Source: Galliscardovia ingluviei
GTDB lineage: Bacteria; Actinomycetota; Actinomycetes; Actinomycetales; Bifidobacteriaceae
Length of the DNA stretch: 64,000 bases
Assembly: GCF_014635685.1 (NCBI RefSeq)
Contig: NZ_BMDH01000001.1
Coordinates: 1 to 64,000 of the forward strand
Direction of reading: 5' to 3'
The notes beneath the pieces were generated by a model, which was not told where the DNA came from, did no database searches, and was given only the letters and a program-made list of their open reading frames with translations. Made by a program: the position numbers and the translations under genes. Below, one piece after another: positions 1-7,389 of the stretch. How positions within the stretch are numbered: the first letter of the stretch is position 1; every line of letters begins with the position of its first letter.

Positions 1-399
1 TGTACTGTGGGTTCGTTTGCGTATGGTAATGCGTTTTTTGCTACGGTGTGCACTCGGTTAGAAGATGGCGTGTGGGGTAGTCGTTTTCCAAATGCTGATA
101 GCTTGTATTGGGCTGGTGTTCCTAAGGGGTGGTGGGCTCCGGCTTTGAGTGAGCTTGAGGTGATTAAGCGTGAGTTGAGTGCATTGCCGGCAAGTGATGT
201 GGTGTGGGTTGTTGGCTTGCCTGATGTGAAGCCTCCTTATGCTGTGGGTGGTGATAGTGAGGCTGTGAATTTGGCTGAGTTTTTTACTACCGTTGATGGT
301 AAGAATCTGATTGATGAGCTTATGGGTTTGCTTATGTATGCTCAACAGATTGATAGTGATGTGGCGATGAATTATGTATTTGATCCTGACATGAACTAA
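1..399 (+). CDS. Imm70-like immunity protein, 5' end cut by window
   Basis: The reading frame is open from the first base to TAA at 397-399, so the gene probably begins upstream; a GTG at position 7 is only the first in-window start codon. Seen: WGSRFP near residue 24, an amphipathic stretch SELEVIKRELSALP, then VVWVVGLPDVKPPY and a late TTVDGKNLIDELMGLL. This order (GSF..AFF, WGS+FP, EL..I..EL, VVW, PP, NL..YF.T.DG+.L) is what I remember of the Imm70 family, proteins that neutralise toxin domains of polymorphic toxin systems. No motif search was possible. Codons are unusually rich in GTG, TTG and T-ending codons compared with neighbours, fitting an accessory gene. Partner toxin is not in the window; it would lie to the left. 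Confidence 0.55.
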   Translation, partial: CTVGSFAYGNAFFATVCTRLEDGVWGSRFPNADSLYWAGVPKGWWAPALSELEVIKRELSALPASDVVWVVGLPDVKPPYAVGGDSEAVNLAEFFTTVDGKNLIDELMGLLMYAQQIDSDVAMNYVFDPDMN

Positions 400-435
400 G
401 CGAATGTTGTAGTTAAGGGGCTTGATTCAGGATCA
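381..435. repeat. Inverted repeat at the 3' end of the immunity gene
   Basis: TGATCCTGA at 381-389 and its exact reverse complement TCAGGATCA at 427-435 enclose 37 bases that include the stop codon of the immunity gene. No T-run follows, so it is not a canonical intrinsic terminator. It could be a weak hairpin or the remains of a recombination junction. Confidence 0.4.
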
Positions 436-535
436 TACCGCTGGGCATCAGTTTGGTGATGTAGAGGGGCGTGGTGATCAGCCTACGAAGGGCTGCAATC
501 ATTGAAGATGATCTTTTGCTGTTACGCAACCGTGT

Positions 536-541
536 TAGAGT
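536..541 (+). promoter_or_regulatory. Candidate -10 of a leaderless murB promoter
   Basis: TAGAGT lies 7 bases before the ATG at 549, the distance at which transcription would begin on the start codon itself. No Shine-Dalgarno sequence precedes that ATG. The -35 region is not convincing. Confidence 0.4.
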
Positions 542-548
542 AGATCAT

Positions 549-1760
549 ATGACACAGACACCCACTTTTGCAGATATCACCACCATGGCCGTTGGCGGAT
601 CTATAGAACGATTTATTGAACCTGATTCGAGAGTAGGTGTTATAGAAGCCGTAGAGGACGCTGATAGCAAAGGGCTTAATCTGCTTGTTGTTGGTGGAGG
701 CTCAAACACTGTTGTAAGCGATGATGAGTTTCATGGCATAGTAGTACGCGATGCGCGTAACGCCGTTACTGTGCCAGATGAAGTAGCTCCGGTAGAGCAT
801 GGCGAGCGCGTAGTGCATATCAATGCCGAAGCTGGAGCGAACTGGGATGATGTTGTTCAGTTTGCTATCAAACTTGGTCTTGTAGGTATTGAGGCATTAA
901 GTGGTATTCCTGGCACTGTTGGGGCGAGTGTAGTACAAAATATTGGGGCGTATGGTCAAGAAGTTGGTACAAGCGTTGATAACGTTGAAGTGTGGGATAG
1001 GGTTGAAAAACGAGTAACTGAACTAACGGCACATGATATGCAGTTTGGGTATAGAACCTCGTTATTGAAACAAACTGCGCAACCACAGTATCAGGCAACG
1101 CTACCAAATGATGCTCCACAATGTGGTCCTACACCGCGCTATGTGGTGCTTTCAGTAACGTTAAAACTTACCCATAATCCAGATCCAACTATTACTTCAT
1201 CACAGCTCGCGCGTGCACTTGGTGTCGAAGTAGGTACTGTGGTACCAGCGACAGTAGTGCGCGAGCAGATTCTTGCTATTCGTGCGGCAAAAGGCATGTT
1301 AGAAGATCCAATGCGGTACGCTTCGCCATGGATGAGTACGACCAAGCAGGAAGCGCATATTATAGAAGATATTGAGCGTTTTCAAGCTCTTGCTGGTAAT
1401 GAGCAAAAGAACCCCGCAAATCGTCATTCTAGCGGCAGTTTCTTTACTAATCCAATACTTTCTGCTGAACAAGCAGCAGCATTGCCTGAGGACGCACCTC
1501 GGTATCCTACCGGCAATGCGCATGAGATAAAAACGTCGGCAGCATGGTTGATTGAACATGCGGGCTTCGCTAAGGGTTTTGCTTTGCCTCATTCACATGC
1601 AGGGCTTTCGCAGTTGCATACTTTGGCATTGACCAACAGAGGTGGCGCAAGTGCTCACGAATTAATGCAGTTAGCTGGGCGTATTGTTCGTGGTGTGCAT
1701 GAAGCGTATGGCATTACATTGGTGCCTGAGCCTGTTTTTGTTGGCGTATCACTTGAGTAG
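549..1760 (+). CDS. murB: UDP-N-acetylmuramate dehydrogenase MurB
   Basis: MurB reduces UDP-N-acetylglucosamine-enolpyruvate to UDP-N-acetylmuramate with NADPH and FAD, in the cytoplasmic branch of peptidoglycan synthesis. The protein (403 aa) has the FAD-binding VVGGGSNTVV loop near residue 55, GIPGTVGASVVQNIGAYGQE, the catalytic-serine segment SSGSFFTNP, and the C-terminal glutamate segment PEPVFVG. The frame is open back to 471, but I chose ATG 549 because the MTQTPTFADITTMAVGG start matches the family N-terminus and a TAGAGT -10 sits 7 bases ahead. An insert of uncharged and acidic residues in the middle (around QPQYQATLPNDAPQCGPTPR) is typical of the longer actinobacterial forms. Stands alone on its strand ahead of a permease gene. 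Confidence 0.95.
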   Translation: MTQTPTFADITTMAVGGSIERFIEPDSRVGVIEAVEDADSKGLNLLVVGGGSNTVVSDDEFHGIVVRDARNAVTVPDEVAPVEHGERVVHINAEAGANWDDVVQFAIKLGLVGIEALSGIPGTVGASVVQNIGAYGQEVGTSVDNVEVWDRVEKRVTELTAHDMQFGYRTSLLKQTAQPQYQATLPNDAPQCGPTPRYVVLSVTLKLTHNPDPTITSSQLARALGVEVGTVVPATVVREQILAIRAAKGMLEDPMRYASPWMSTTKQEAHIIEDIERFQALAGNEQKNPANRHSSGSFFTNPILSAEQAAALPEDAPRYPTGNAHEIKTSAAWLIEHAGFAKGFALPHSHAGLSQLHTLALTNRGGASAHELMQLAGRIVRGVHEAYGITLVPEPVFVGVSLE

Positions 1761-1865
1761 GTATTCGACACCAGTTATTCCAAATGGTGGACTGCCTGCT
1801 CAATGTAGTACATATTTCGGCTAATGTCAGATGGTTATCCCAAAGACGTGTCGAAAGAGTCAATT

Positions 1866-3353
1866 ATGAACTTGCTACGCACCAAGACTGTGGAGCAAAC
1901 TATTGCTGAAACAGAAGAAAAAGATCGCAAACTCAAGCGCAACCTCTCTACATGGGATCTTGCTGTTATGGGCGTTGCAGTGGCTGTTGGTGCCGGCATT
2001 TTTTCTGTTGGCGCGCAAGCCGCAGCATTCCATGCTGGTCCTGCAGTAATCATCAGCTTCCTCATAGCTGGCATTGTCTGTGGCGCAGCAGTAATGTGCT
2101 ACGCAGAATTTGCCTCAATCGTTCCAGTAGCAGGCTCGGCATACACCTTCACCTACACCACAGTAGGCGAGCTGGTTGCATGGATTATCGGCTGGGATCT
2201 TATTTTGGAAATGCTGATGGCAGGTTCCGTGATCTCAAAATACTGGGGCGTGTATCTCAATGACTTATTGCGATTAGTAGGTATTCCTTTTAATACTAAC
2301 GTGCATATTGGCTCATTCCATATTGATATTGCGCCAATTATTATTGTGGCATTCTTTACCACACTGCTGGTGTTTGGCACAAAACTTTCAGCACAAGTTG
2401 ATGGTGCGCTCACAATTTTGAAAATTGGCATTGTAGCATTTGTCGTTATTGCAGGCTTTTTCTATGTAAAGGCATCAAATTTCACACCATTTGTCCCACC
2501 CTCACAGCCAGCTGGCAGTGTTGAAGGCGCTGCTCAAGAAGGGGTAATGTTCCAGCCACTTTGGCAGTTTATTACCGGAATGGAACCAAGTATTTACGGC
2601 GTACCGGGCATCCTTTCCGGAGCTGCGTTGGTGTTCTTCGCATTTATTGGTTTTGACGTAGTAGCAACTGCTTCCGAAGAAGCAAAAGATCCTCATCGCA
2701 CTGTCCCACGTGGCATTTTCTTAGGTATGTGTTTAGTTACCGTGATGTACATGCTGGTAGCAGTTGTTACTACAGGCATGGTCTCATACAAGGATTTAGC
2801 TAAAGCACAAAGCCCATCGCTAGCAACAGCATTTGAACTTGTTGGTGCTAATTGGGCAGCTAAACTGATTTCTCTTGGCATTGTTATTGGTTTAACCACC
2901 GTAGTTATGGTGCTGCTGCTAGGGCTTACACGCATTGTATTTGCTATGAGCCGTGATGGTCTGCTGCCACGTGGTTTGTCTAAAACAGGTACTCATGGCA
3001 CTCCTGCTCGTTTGCAAATTATTGCCGGCATTGTAGTAGCTGTAGTTGCAGCATTTTTCCCGATTGATGTGCTGTCAGATATGGTAAATATTGGTACACT
3101 TTCAGCGTTCTTACTAGTGGCAATTTCTGTGCCAATTATGCGACGCAAGCGTCCAGAATTAACGCGTAGTTTCAGAATGCCAGGAAATCCTTGGATTCCG
3201 CTACTTATCGCAGCTGCCTGTTTATGGTTGATGATTAACCTATCAGTGCTGACTTGGATTCGCTTTATTGTGTGGTTGGTTATTGGTTTTGCCATTTATG
3301 CTCTCTATGGATATCGGCATTCAAGGCTCGGATTACACGAACTGCAGGAGTAA
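1866..3353 (+). CDS. APC-superfamily amino acid permease
   Basis: Integral membrane transporter with about twelve hydrophobic segments. The helix-1 substrate loop VAVGAGIFSVG (about residue 40) and the GFDVVATASEEAKDPHRTVPRGI signature in the middle place it in the cationic-amino-acid type (CAT/YfnA) branch of the APC family, which couples amino acid uptake to ions. The actual substrate cannot be read from sequence. An upstream in-frame ATG at 1824 exists, but it has no ribosome binding site; ATG 1866 is preceded by GAAAGAG and gives the usual N-terminus MNLLRTKTVEQ. The 3' end is followed at 3362-3400 by a weak hairpin (nine-base arms, 21-base loop) before fdxA. Confidence 0.88.
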   Translation: MNLLRTKTVEQTIAETEEKDRKLKRNLSTWDLAVMGVAVAVGAGIFSVGAQAAAFHAGPAVIISFLIAGIVCGAAVMCYAEFASIVPVAGSAYTFTYTTVGELVAWIIGWDLILEMLMAGSVISKYWGVYLNDLLRLVGIPFNTNVHIGSFHIDIAPIIIVAFFTTLLVFGTKLSAQVDGALTILKIGIVAFVVIAGFFYVKASNFTPFVPPSQPAGSVEGAAQEGVMFQPLWQFITGMEPSIYGVPGILSGAALVFFAFIGFDVVATASEEAKDPHRTVPRGIFLGMCLVTVMYMLVAVVTTGMVSYKDLAKAQSPSLATAFELVGANWAAKLISLGIVIGLTTVVMVLLLGLTRIVFAMSRDGLLPRGLSKTGTHGTPARLQIIAGIVVAVVAAFFPIDVLSDMVNIGTLSAFLLVAISVPIMRRKRPELTRSFRMPGNPWIPLLIAAACLWLMINLSVLTWIRFIVWLVIGFAIYALYGYRHSRLGLHELQE

Positions 3354-3433
3354 CACACGTACAGTGCCTACTGGGCGAAGTTGGCGTATGCTAGGTACTG
3401 GGTGAGTTTGAAATAGAACGTTAAGGAGGCAGT

Positions 3434-3754
3434 ATGCCATACGTTATTGCTGAACCTTGTATTGATGTTAAAGATAAGGCATGCGTTGATGAATGCCCAG
3501 TAGATTGCATTTACGAAGGTCCTCGCACACTGTATATCAATCCAAACGAGTGTGTGGACTGCGGAGCATGCGAACCAGTATGCCCTACAGAAGCAATTTT
3601 CTACGAAGATGATTTGCCAGATGAGTGGGCATGGTACAAGGATGCTGCGGTTGACTACTTTGCAGAAGTAGGGGATCAAGGGGGCGCTCAGGCTTTTGGT
3701 CCTATTGATCATGATTATGCACAAATTGCATCGATGCCTCCTATGAATCAATAA
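3434..3754 (+). CDS. fdxA: Seven-iron ferredoxin FdxA
   Basis: Small electron carrier of 106 aa. Cysteines 9, 17, 21 and 25 (spacing x7, x3, x3) and 40, 43, 46 and 50 (spacing x2, x2, x3 then proline) are the pattern of actinobacterial ferredoxins with one 3Fe-4S and one 4Fe-4S cluster. The C-terminal half is acidic and lacks cysteines, as in the family. A strong AAGGAGG stands seven bases before the ATG. It directly precedes dapC, a conserved neighbour pair in Actinobacteria. The final codons and the stop lie inside a 17-bp tandem duplication. Confidence 0.95.
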   Translation: MPYVIAEPCIDVKDKACVDECPVDCIYEGPRTLYINPNECVDCGACEPVCPTEAIFYEDDLPDEWAWYKDAAVDYFAEVGDQGGAQAFGPIDHDYAQIASMPPMNQ

Positions 3755-3773
3755 ATCCTATGAATCAATAAAT
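3740..3773. repeat. 17-bp tandem duplication over the fdxA stop codon
   Basis: CCTATGAATCAATAAAT occurs twice head to tail (3740-3756, 3757-3773). The TAA of fdxA is in the first copy, so the second copy lies just outside the gene and would encode the same last residues. Confidence 0.9.
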
Positions 3774-3807
3774 AATACAAGTTGATATTGGCTATGAAAG
3801 GGCTGGT

Positions 3808-4995
3808 ATGGGATTTTTACCGTATGAGACACCATATGATTGGTCACGATTACAACCATTGCGGCACACTGCACAGCAAGCAGTCGGGGGTATGATTGAC
3901 CTTTCTATTGGCTCTCCAGTAGATCCTGTACCAGACTCGGTGCGTCAAGCCATGATTGAACATCTTGATGCGCCCAATGCGCACGGCTATCCACAAACCA
4001 CAGGCACTGCGCAACTGCGTGAAGCGATAATGCAGTGGTTTGCCAGATACCGTAGAACCGATCTACAAGCCATTGATGCTGATATTGTGCCAACAGTAGG
4101 CTCAAAAGAGGCTGTGGCACTCATGGCTTCGCTGCTAGGTTTGGGACCCGATGATGTGGTTGTACAGCCGAAAGTGTCGTATCCTACCTACGCTATTGGT
4201 ACGCAGCTTGCAGGTGCGCAAATTCTAGCAGTAGACGATGTTACTGATACTTCCGTGTGGGAGCATAATCCACATGTGAAAGCTGTGTGGGTGAATGCTC
4301 CGAATAATCCTACGGGCACAGTACCAAGCGTTCAAGCATTGCGCCAGGTAGTTGAGGCTGCGCGGCGCATTGGCGCTGTAGTACTCTCCGATGAGTGTTA
4401 TGCCTTGTTGTACTGGAAGCACGATGCTGTGCAATCCAATGCAACTGCGACAGAAGTAATGCTTCAGGAACAGGACACAATCCCAAGTGCGCCATGTATG
4501 CTTGAGCCAGCGATTAGTGGTTCAAGTGCACGCAATATTTTGGTGTTGTATTCACTATCAAAACAGTCCAATATGGCAGGGTATAGAACAGCACTCATTG
4601 CTGGGGATGCTGCGCTTGTTCGCCCTATGACTGCTACTCGTCGGCAAATTGGTCAAATTATTCCAGGGCCAGTGCAGGCAGCTATGGTAGCTGGGTTGAA
4701 TGATAGCAAGGCAATAGCAACGCAAGTAGAGCGCTACCGAAATCGTTTTAATCGGCTTATTCCAGCATTACGGGAATTTGGTTATGATGCGCATATGCCA
4801 GATGGTGCGCTATATGTTTGGACTGCTGCGCGGCATGGCGATTGTTGGCAAGATATGCAAGAACTCGCCAAGCTAGGACTTATTGTTAGCCCTGGTGAAT
4901 TCTATGGGGATAGCGGCTACTTGCGTTGGTCAGTCACTGTGCCTGATGATGCGATTGACCAAGCAGTACAACGTTTACATGCTGCCAGGAAGTGA
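3808..4995 (+). CDS. dapC: Succinyldiaminopimelate aminotransferase DapC
   Basis: Class I/II PLP-dependent aminotransferase of 395 aa. Lys252 in the segment LYSLSKQSNMAGYR is the expected Schiff-base lysine; NAPNNPTG (about residue 169) and the C-terminal arginine in GYLRWSVTVPDD are other fold-type I landmarks. The link to N-succinyl-2-amino-6-ketopimelate in lysine/diaminopimelate synthesis comes from family resemblance and the conserved fdxA-dapC order rather than from a residue I can point to, so another keto-acid specificity is possible. An insertion around residues 215-230 (EVMLQEQDTIPSAPC) is longer than in many homologues. The stop codon abuts an 8-bp tandem repeat. Confidence 0.85.
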   Translation: MGFLPYETPYDWSRLQPLRHTAQQAVGGMIDLSIGSPVDPVPDSVRQAMIEHLDAPNAHGYPQTTGTAQLREAIMQWFARYRRTDLQAIDADIVPTVGSKEAVALMASLLGLGPDDVVVQPKVSYPTYAIGTQLAGAQILAVDDVTDTSVWEHNPHVKAVWVNAPNNPTGTVPSVQALRQVVEAARRIGAVVLSDECYALLYWKHDAVQSNATATEVMLQEQDTIPSAPCMLEPAISGSSARNILVLYSLSKQSNMAGYRTALIAGDAALVRPMTATRRQIGQIIPGPVQAAMVAGLNDSKAIATQVERYRNRFNRLIPALREFGYDAHMPDGALYVWTAARHGDCWQDMQELAKLGLIVSPGEFYGDSGYLRWSVTVPDDAIDQAVQRLHAARK

Positions 4996-5049
4996 GTATA
5001 TGAGTATACGAGTATATGAGTATATAAGTGTACGAGTATATGAGTATTT
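4994..5049. repeat. Seven tandem copies of an 8-bp unit at the dapC stop
   Basis: Seven consecutive octamers, consensus GAGTATAT, with variants GAGTATAC, AAGTGTAC and GAGTATTT. The array starts inside the TGA stop of dapC (TGA 4993-4995). The period of eight is not a multiple of three. Confidence 0.9.
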
Positions 5050-5149
5050 TCAGACGACAAGTGTGTGATTGCTGGGAAGCATAGGCTGCACAAGAGACTT
5101 GCTCTTTTTGTGAATTCATTGTGGCTTATAGAAAAGCTGGAACATAGAG

Positions 5150-5190
5150 AAAAGCTGGAACAAATACCGATCAACTTCATTCCAGCTTTT
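5150..5190. terminator. Hairpin between convergent dapC and HIT gene
   Basis: AAAAGCTGGAA (5150-5160) pairs perfectly with TTCCAGCTTTT (5180-5190) around a 19-base loop. It ends in a short T-run on the + strand and, on the - strand, in a matching one, so it could stop transcription from both sides. An extra copy of the left arm is at 5132-5142 and could pair instead. Confidence 0.6.
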
Positions 5191-5275
5191 TGCACATGGG
5201 TTCCAATAGACACCCTCGGGGAGGTAGCAGTATGTTCTAGAATTAGACATGACTCAAACTCAAGAACATAAAGTG

Positions 5276-5704
5276 CTAGTGCTTTAAATTAGTGACAATG
5301 GCGTCAGCAATCTCCTTATATTGGTTTTGGTCGAAATATACACGATCCGGATTCATGGCAAAAGTTGTGCCCCATTCGAAAGAATCATTAGCATATTTAG
5401 GTACTAAATGCATATGCAAGTGGTGTCCAGTATCGCCATATGCTCCATAGTTGATCTTGTCTGGTGCGAACGCAGCATGCAGTGCCTGAGCAACCAAATT
5501 AACATCGGCAATGAATGCATTACGCTCTTCTTCGCTCAAATCAACCATTTCAGAAACATGATGGTTGGAAGCGACAATAACACGTCCTTTATGGCTTTGC
5601 TCCTTAAACAAAACAAGTTTGCTTGCTGGTAATTCTGCAATTTTAATGCCGAACGCGTCAAGTGCTGCTCCTTCATCGCAGTAGGCGCATGAGTCACTAG
5701 ACAT
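5276..5704 (-). CDS. HIT-family nucleotide-binding protein
   Basis: Histidine-triad protein of 142 aa. His95, His97 and His99 in GHHLHMHLVPKY are the catalytic triad with which the family hydrolyses or transfers nucleoside monophosphates. Cys6 and Cys9 (CAYC) near the N-terminus resemble the metal-binding pair of Galt/Fhit-like members. The exact substrate is not predictable. GAAAGGA lies before the ATG on the minus strand. It is divergent from uxaC with a 250-bp shared region and convergent with dapC. Confidence 0.88.
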   Translation of the reverse strand: MSSDSCAYCDEGAALDAFGIKIAELPASKLVLFKEQSHKGRVIVASNHHVSEMVDLSEEERNAFIADVNLVAQALHAAFAPDKINYGAYGDTGHHLHMHLVPKYANDSFEWGTTFAMNPDRVYFDQNQYKEIADAIVTNLKH

Positions 5705-5786
5705 ACGGTTATCCTTTCTTCATTGATGATTAACCGAACGTTGTACGTGTTCAACATACGCGTGAATACAACATGATGGTCTGTCG

Positions 5787-5803
5787 TTGCCAAAATTTGG
5801 CAA
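5787..5803. promoter_or_regulatory. Perfect 17-bp palindrome upstream of uxaC
   Basis: TTGCCAAAATTTGGCAA: eight-base arms that match exactly around a single central A. It lies 151 bp before the uxaC start and 82 bp before the HIT gene start, in their shared intergenic region. The shape is that of a dimeric repressor operator (LacI or GntR type), but no cognate regulator gene is nearby. No perfect promoter was seen downstream; TATAAA at 5852-5857 is a possible -10. Confidence 0.6.
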
Positions 5804-5954
5804 AACTTCATAATTATTTGTCTAAGAGGGATATGAAACCGTTACAAACTGTATAAATGAGGCATATATGGGAAACAAATGGCAACCAAATACAGCTTTG
5901 CGCATAAATATTCCTACTGTGAGTACAACAGCACCATGGGCAAAGGAGACTGAA

Positions 5955-7361
5955 ATGGCGTTTATGGATGAAGATTACTTATTAACATCTGATATTGCAA
6001 AAGAGTTATTCCATAACTATGCAAAGCATATGCCAATTGTGGATTATCACTGTCATTTGCACCCAGAAGAAATTTATAAAGATCCAAATTTCAAAGATAT
6101 TGTTGAAGCATGGTTAACTGATGGCAACAACTACGGCGACCACTACAAGTGGCGTCTGATGCGTGCCAATGGCGTTCCAGAAGAACTGATTACCGGCAAG
6201 GGCAGCTCTTGGGACAAGTTCTACGCATATGCACAGACGATGGAGAAGGCTTTTGGCTCACCGGTCTTTATGTGGACACATCAAGAACTACGCCGCTACT
6301 TTGGTATTGAAGAAGTACTCAATACTCAAACAGCACGCTCTATTTATGAGCGCACAAATGAAGCACTTGCAGGAAAAGATTTCTCCCGTCGTGCTCTGCT
6401 GCGTCGTATGAATCTTGATACCATCTGCACTACTGACGATCCTGTAGATTCTCTGGAATATCATGAAGCGTTCGCCCACGAAGGTGGCGATACCTTCCAA
6501 ATGATTCCAGCTATGCGCCCTGATAAAGCGCTCAATCCAGATAAGCCTGACTTCGGGCAATGGCTTGAGAAACTCGAAGCAGTCACCTCAATGAAGATTA
6601 CCAGCTTCGACGATATGATGGCTGCTATTAACAACCGTGTGGACTTCTTCCACGCTCATGGTGCAAGGCTTTCTGACCATGCAGCGGATCTTATGGTATT
6701 CGCTTCAGCAACGGCAAGTCAATTGAACGCTATTCTCGATAAGGCTCGCGCAGGGCAAACGCTTACAGCAGAAGAGTTAGCTCAGTATCGCACAGCACTC
6801 TTTATTGAATTGATGAAGATTTACAAAGCTCATGGTTGGGCTATGCAATTGCATATCCACGCTATGCGCAATATCAATGATCGCGGTTTCGAGCATCACG
6901 GACCAGACACGGGCTTCGATGCGCTCAATGATCGAGCTATTGCAGAGCCTCTTGCCGCACTACTCAACGAAGCTGCAAAGACTGACTCAGTGCCACGCAT
7001 GATTATCTACTCCCTGAATCCAAACGATTACCTGCCAATTATGACAGTAGTTGGATGCTTCCAAGGCGGCATGCAACAGCATATGGCTCTTGGTAATGCT
7101 TGGTGGTTTAACGATACTCGTGAAGGTATTCGTCGCCAGATTCAAGTAATGGCTGAAGGATCATTACTAGGCAATTTTGTTGGCATGACCACTGATTCAC
7201 GTAGCTTCCTGAGCTTCCCAAGGCACGAGTTCTTCCGTAGAATTTTGTGCGAACAGCTCGGTGAGTGGGCTGAGCGTGGAGAAATTCCAAGCGATGTAGC
7301 AACGCTCGGCAAGCTTGTGCAAGATGTTTCTTACAACAATGCCAAAGCGCTGTTTAAGTAA
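5955..7361 (+). CDS. uxaC: Glucuronate/uronate isomerase UxaC
   Basis: Converts D-glucuronate to D-fructuronate and D-galacturonate to D-tagaturonate, the first step of hexuronate breakdown. The protein is 468 aa, the usual length. His32 and His34 in DYHCHLHPEEI are metal ligands of the amidohydrolase-like fold; HIHAMRNIN and the late TDSRSFLSFPRHEFFRR segment are conserved in the family. The frame is open from 5868, but ATG 5955 has AAGGAG seven bases upstream and gives the normal N-terminus. No uxaB/uxuA/kdgK partners are in the window, so it is an orphan here. Codon use is like its neighbours. Confidence 0.95.
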   Translation: MAFMDEDYLLTSDIAKELFHNYAKHMPIVDYHCHLHPEEIYKDPNFKDIVEAWLTDGNNYGDHYKWRLMRANGVPEELITGKGSSWDKFYAYAQTMEKAFGSPVFMWTHQELRRYFGIEEVLNTQTARSIYERTNEALAGKDFSRRALLRRMNLDTICTTDDPVDSLEYHEAFAHEGGDTFQMIPAMRPDKALNPDKPDFGQWLEKLEAVTSMKITSFDDMMAAINNRVDFFHAHGARLSDHAADLMVFASATASQLNAILDKARAGQTLTAEELAQYRTALFIELMKIYKAHGWAMQLHIHAMRNINDRGFEHHGPDTGFDALNDRAIAEPLAALLNEAAKTDSVPRMIIYSLNPNDYLPIMTVVGCFQGGMQQHMALGNAWWFNDTREGIRRQIQVMAEGSLLGNFVGMTTDSRSFLSFPRHEFFRRILCEQLGEWAERGEIPSDVATLGKLVQDVSYNNAKALFK

Positions 7362-7389
7362 TAATCAAATACATTGTTAAGTGCTGAAA

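Noticed and set aside
1761-1865. Possible T-box or amino-acid riboswitch before the permease
   Set aside because: The gap is too short and lacks the conserved T-box sequence.
4994-5049. Octamer array considered as a CRISPR remnant
   Set aside because: Units are contiguous without spacers, only eight bases long, and there are no cas genes in the window.
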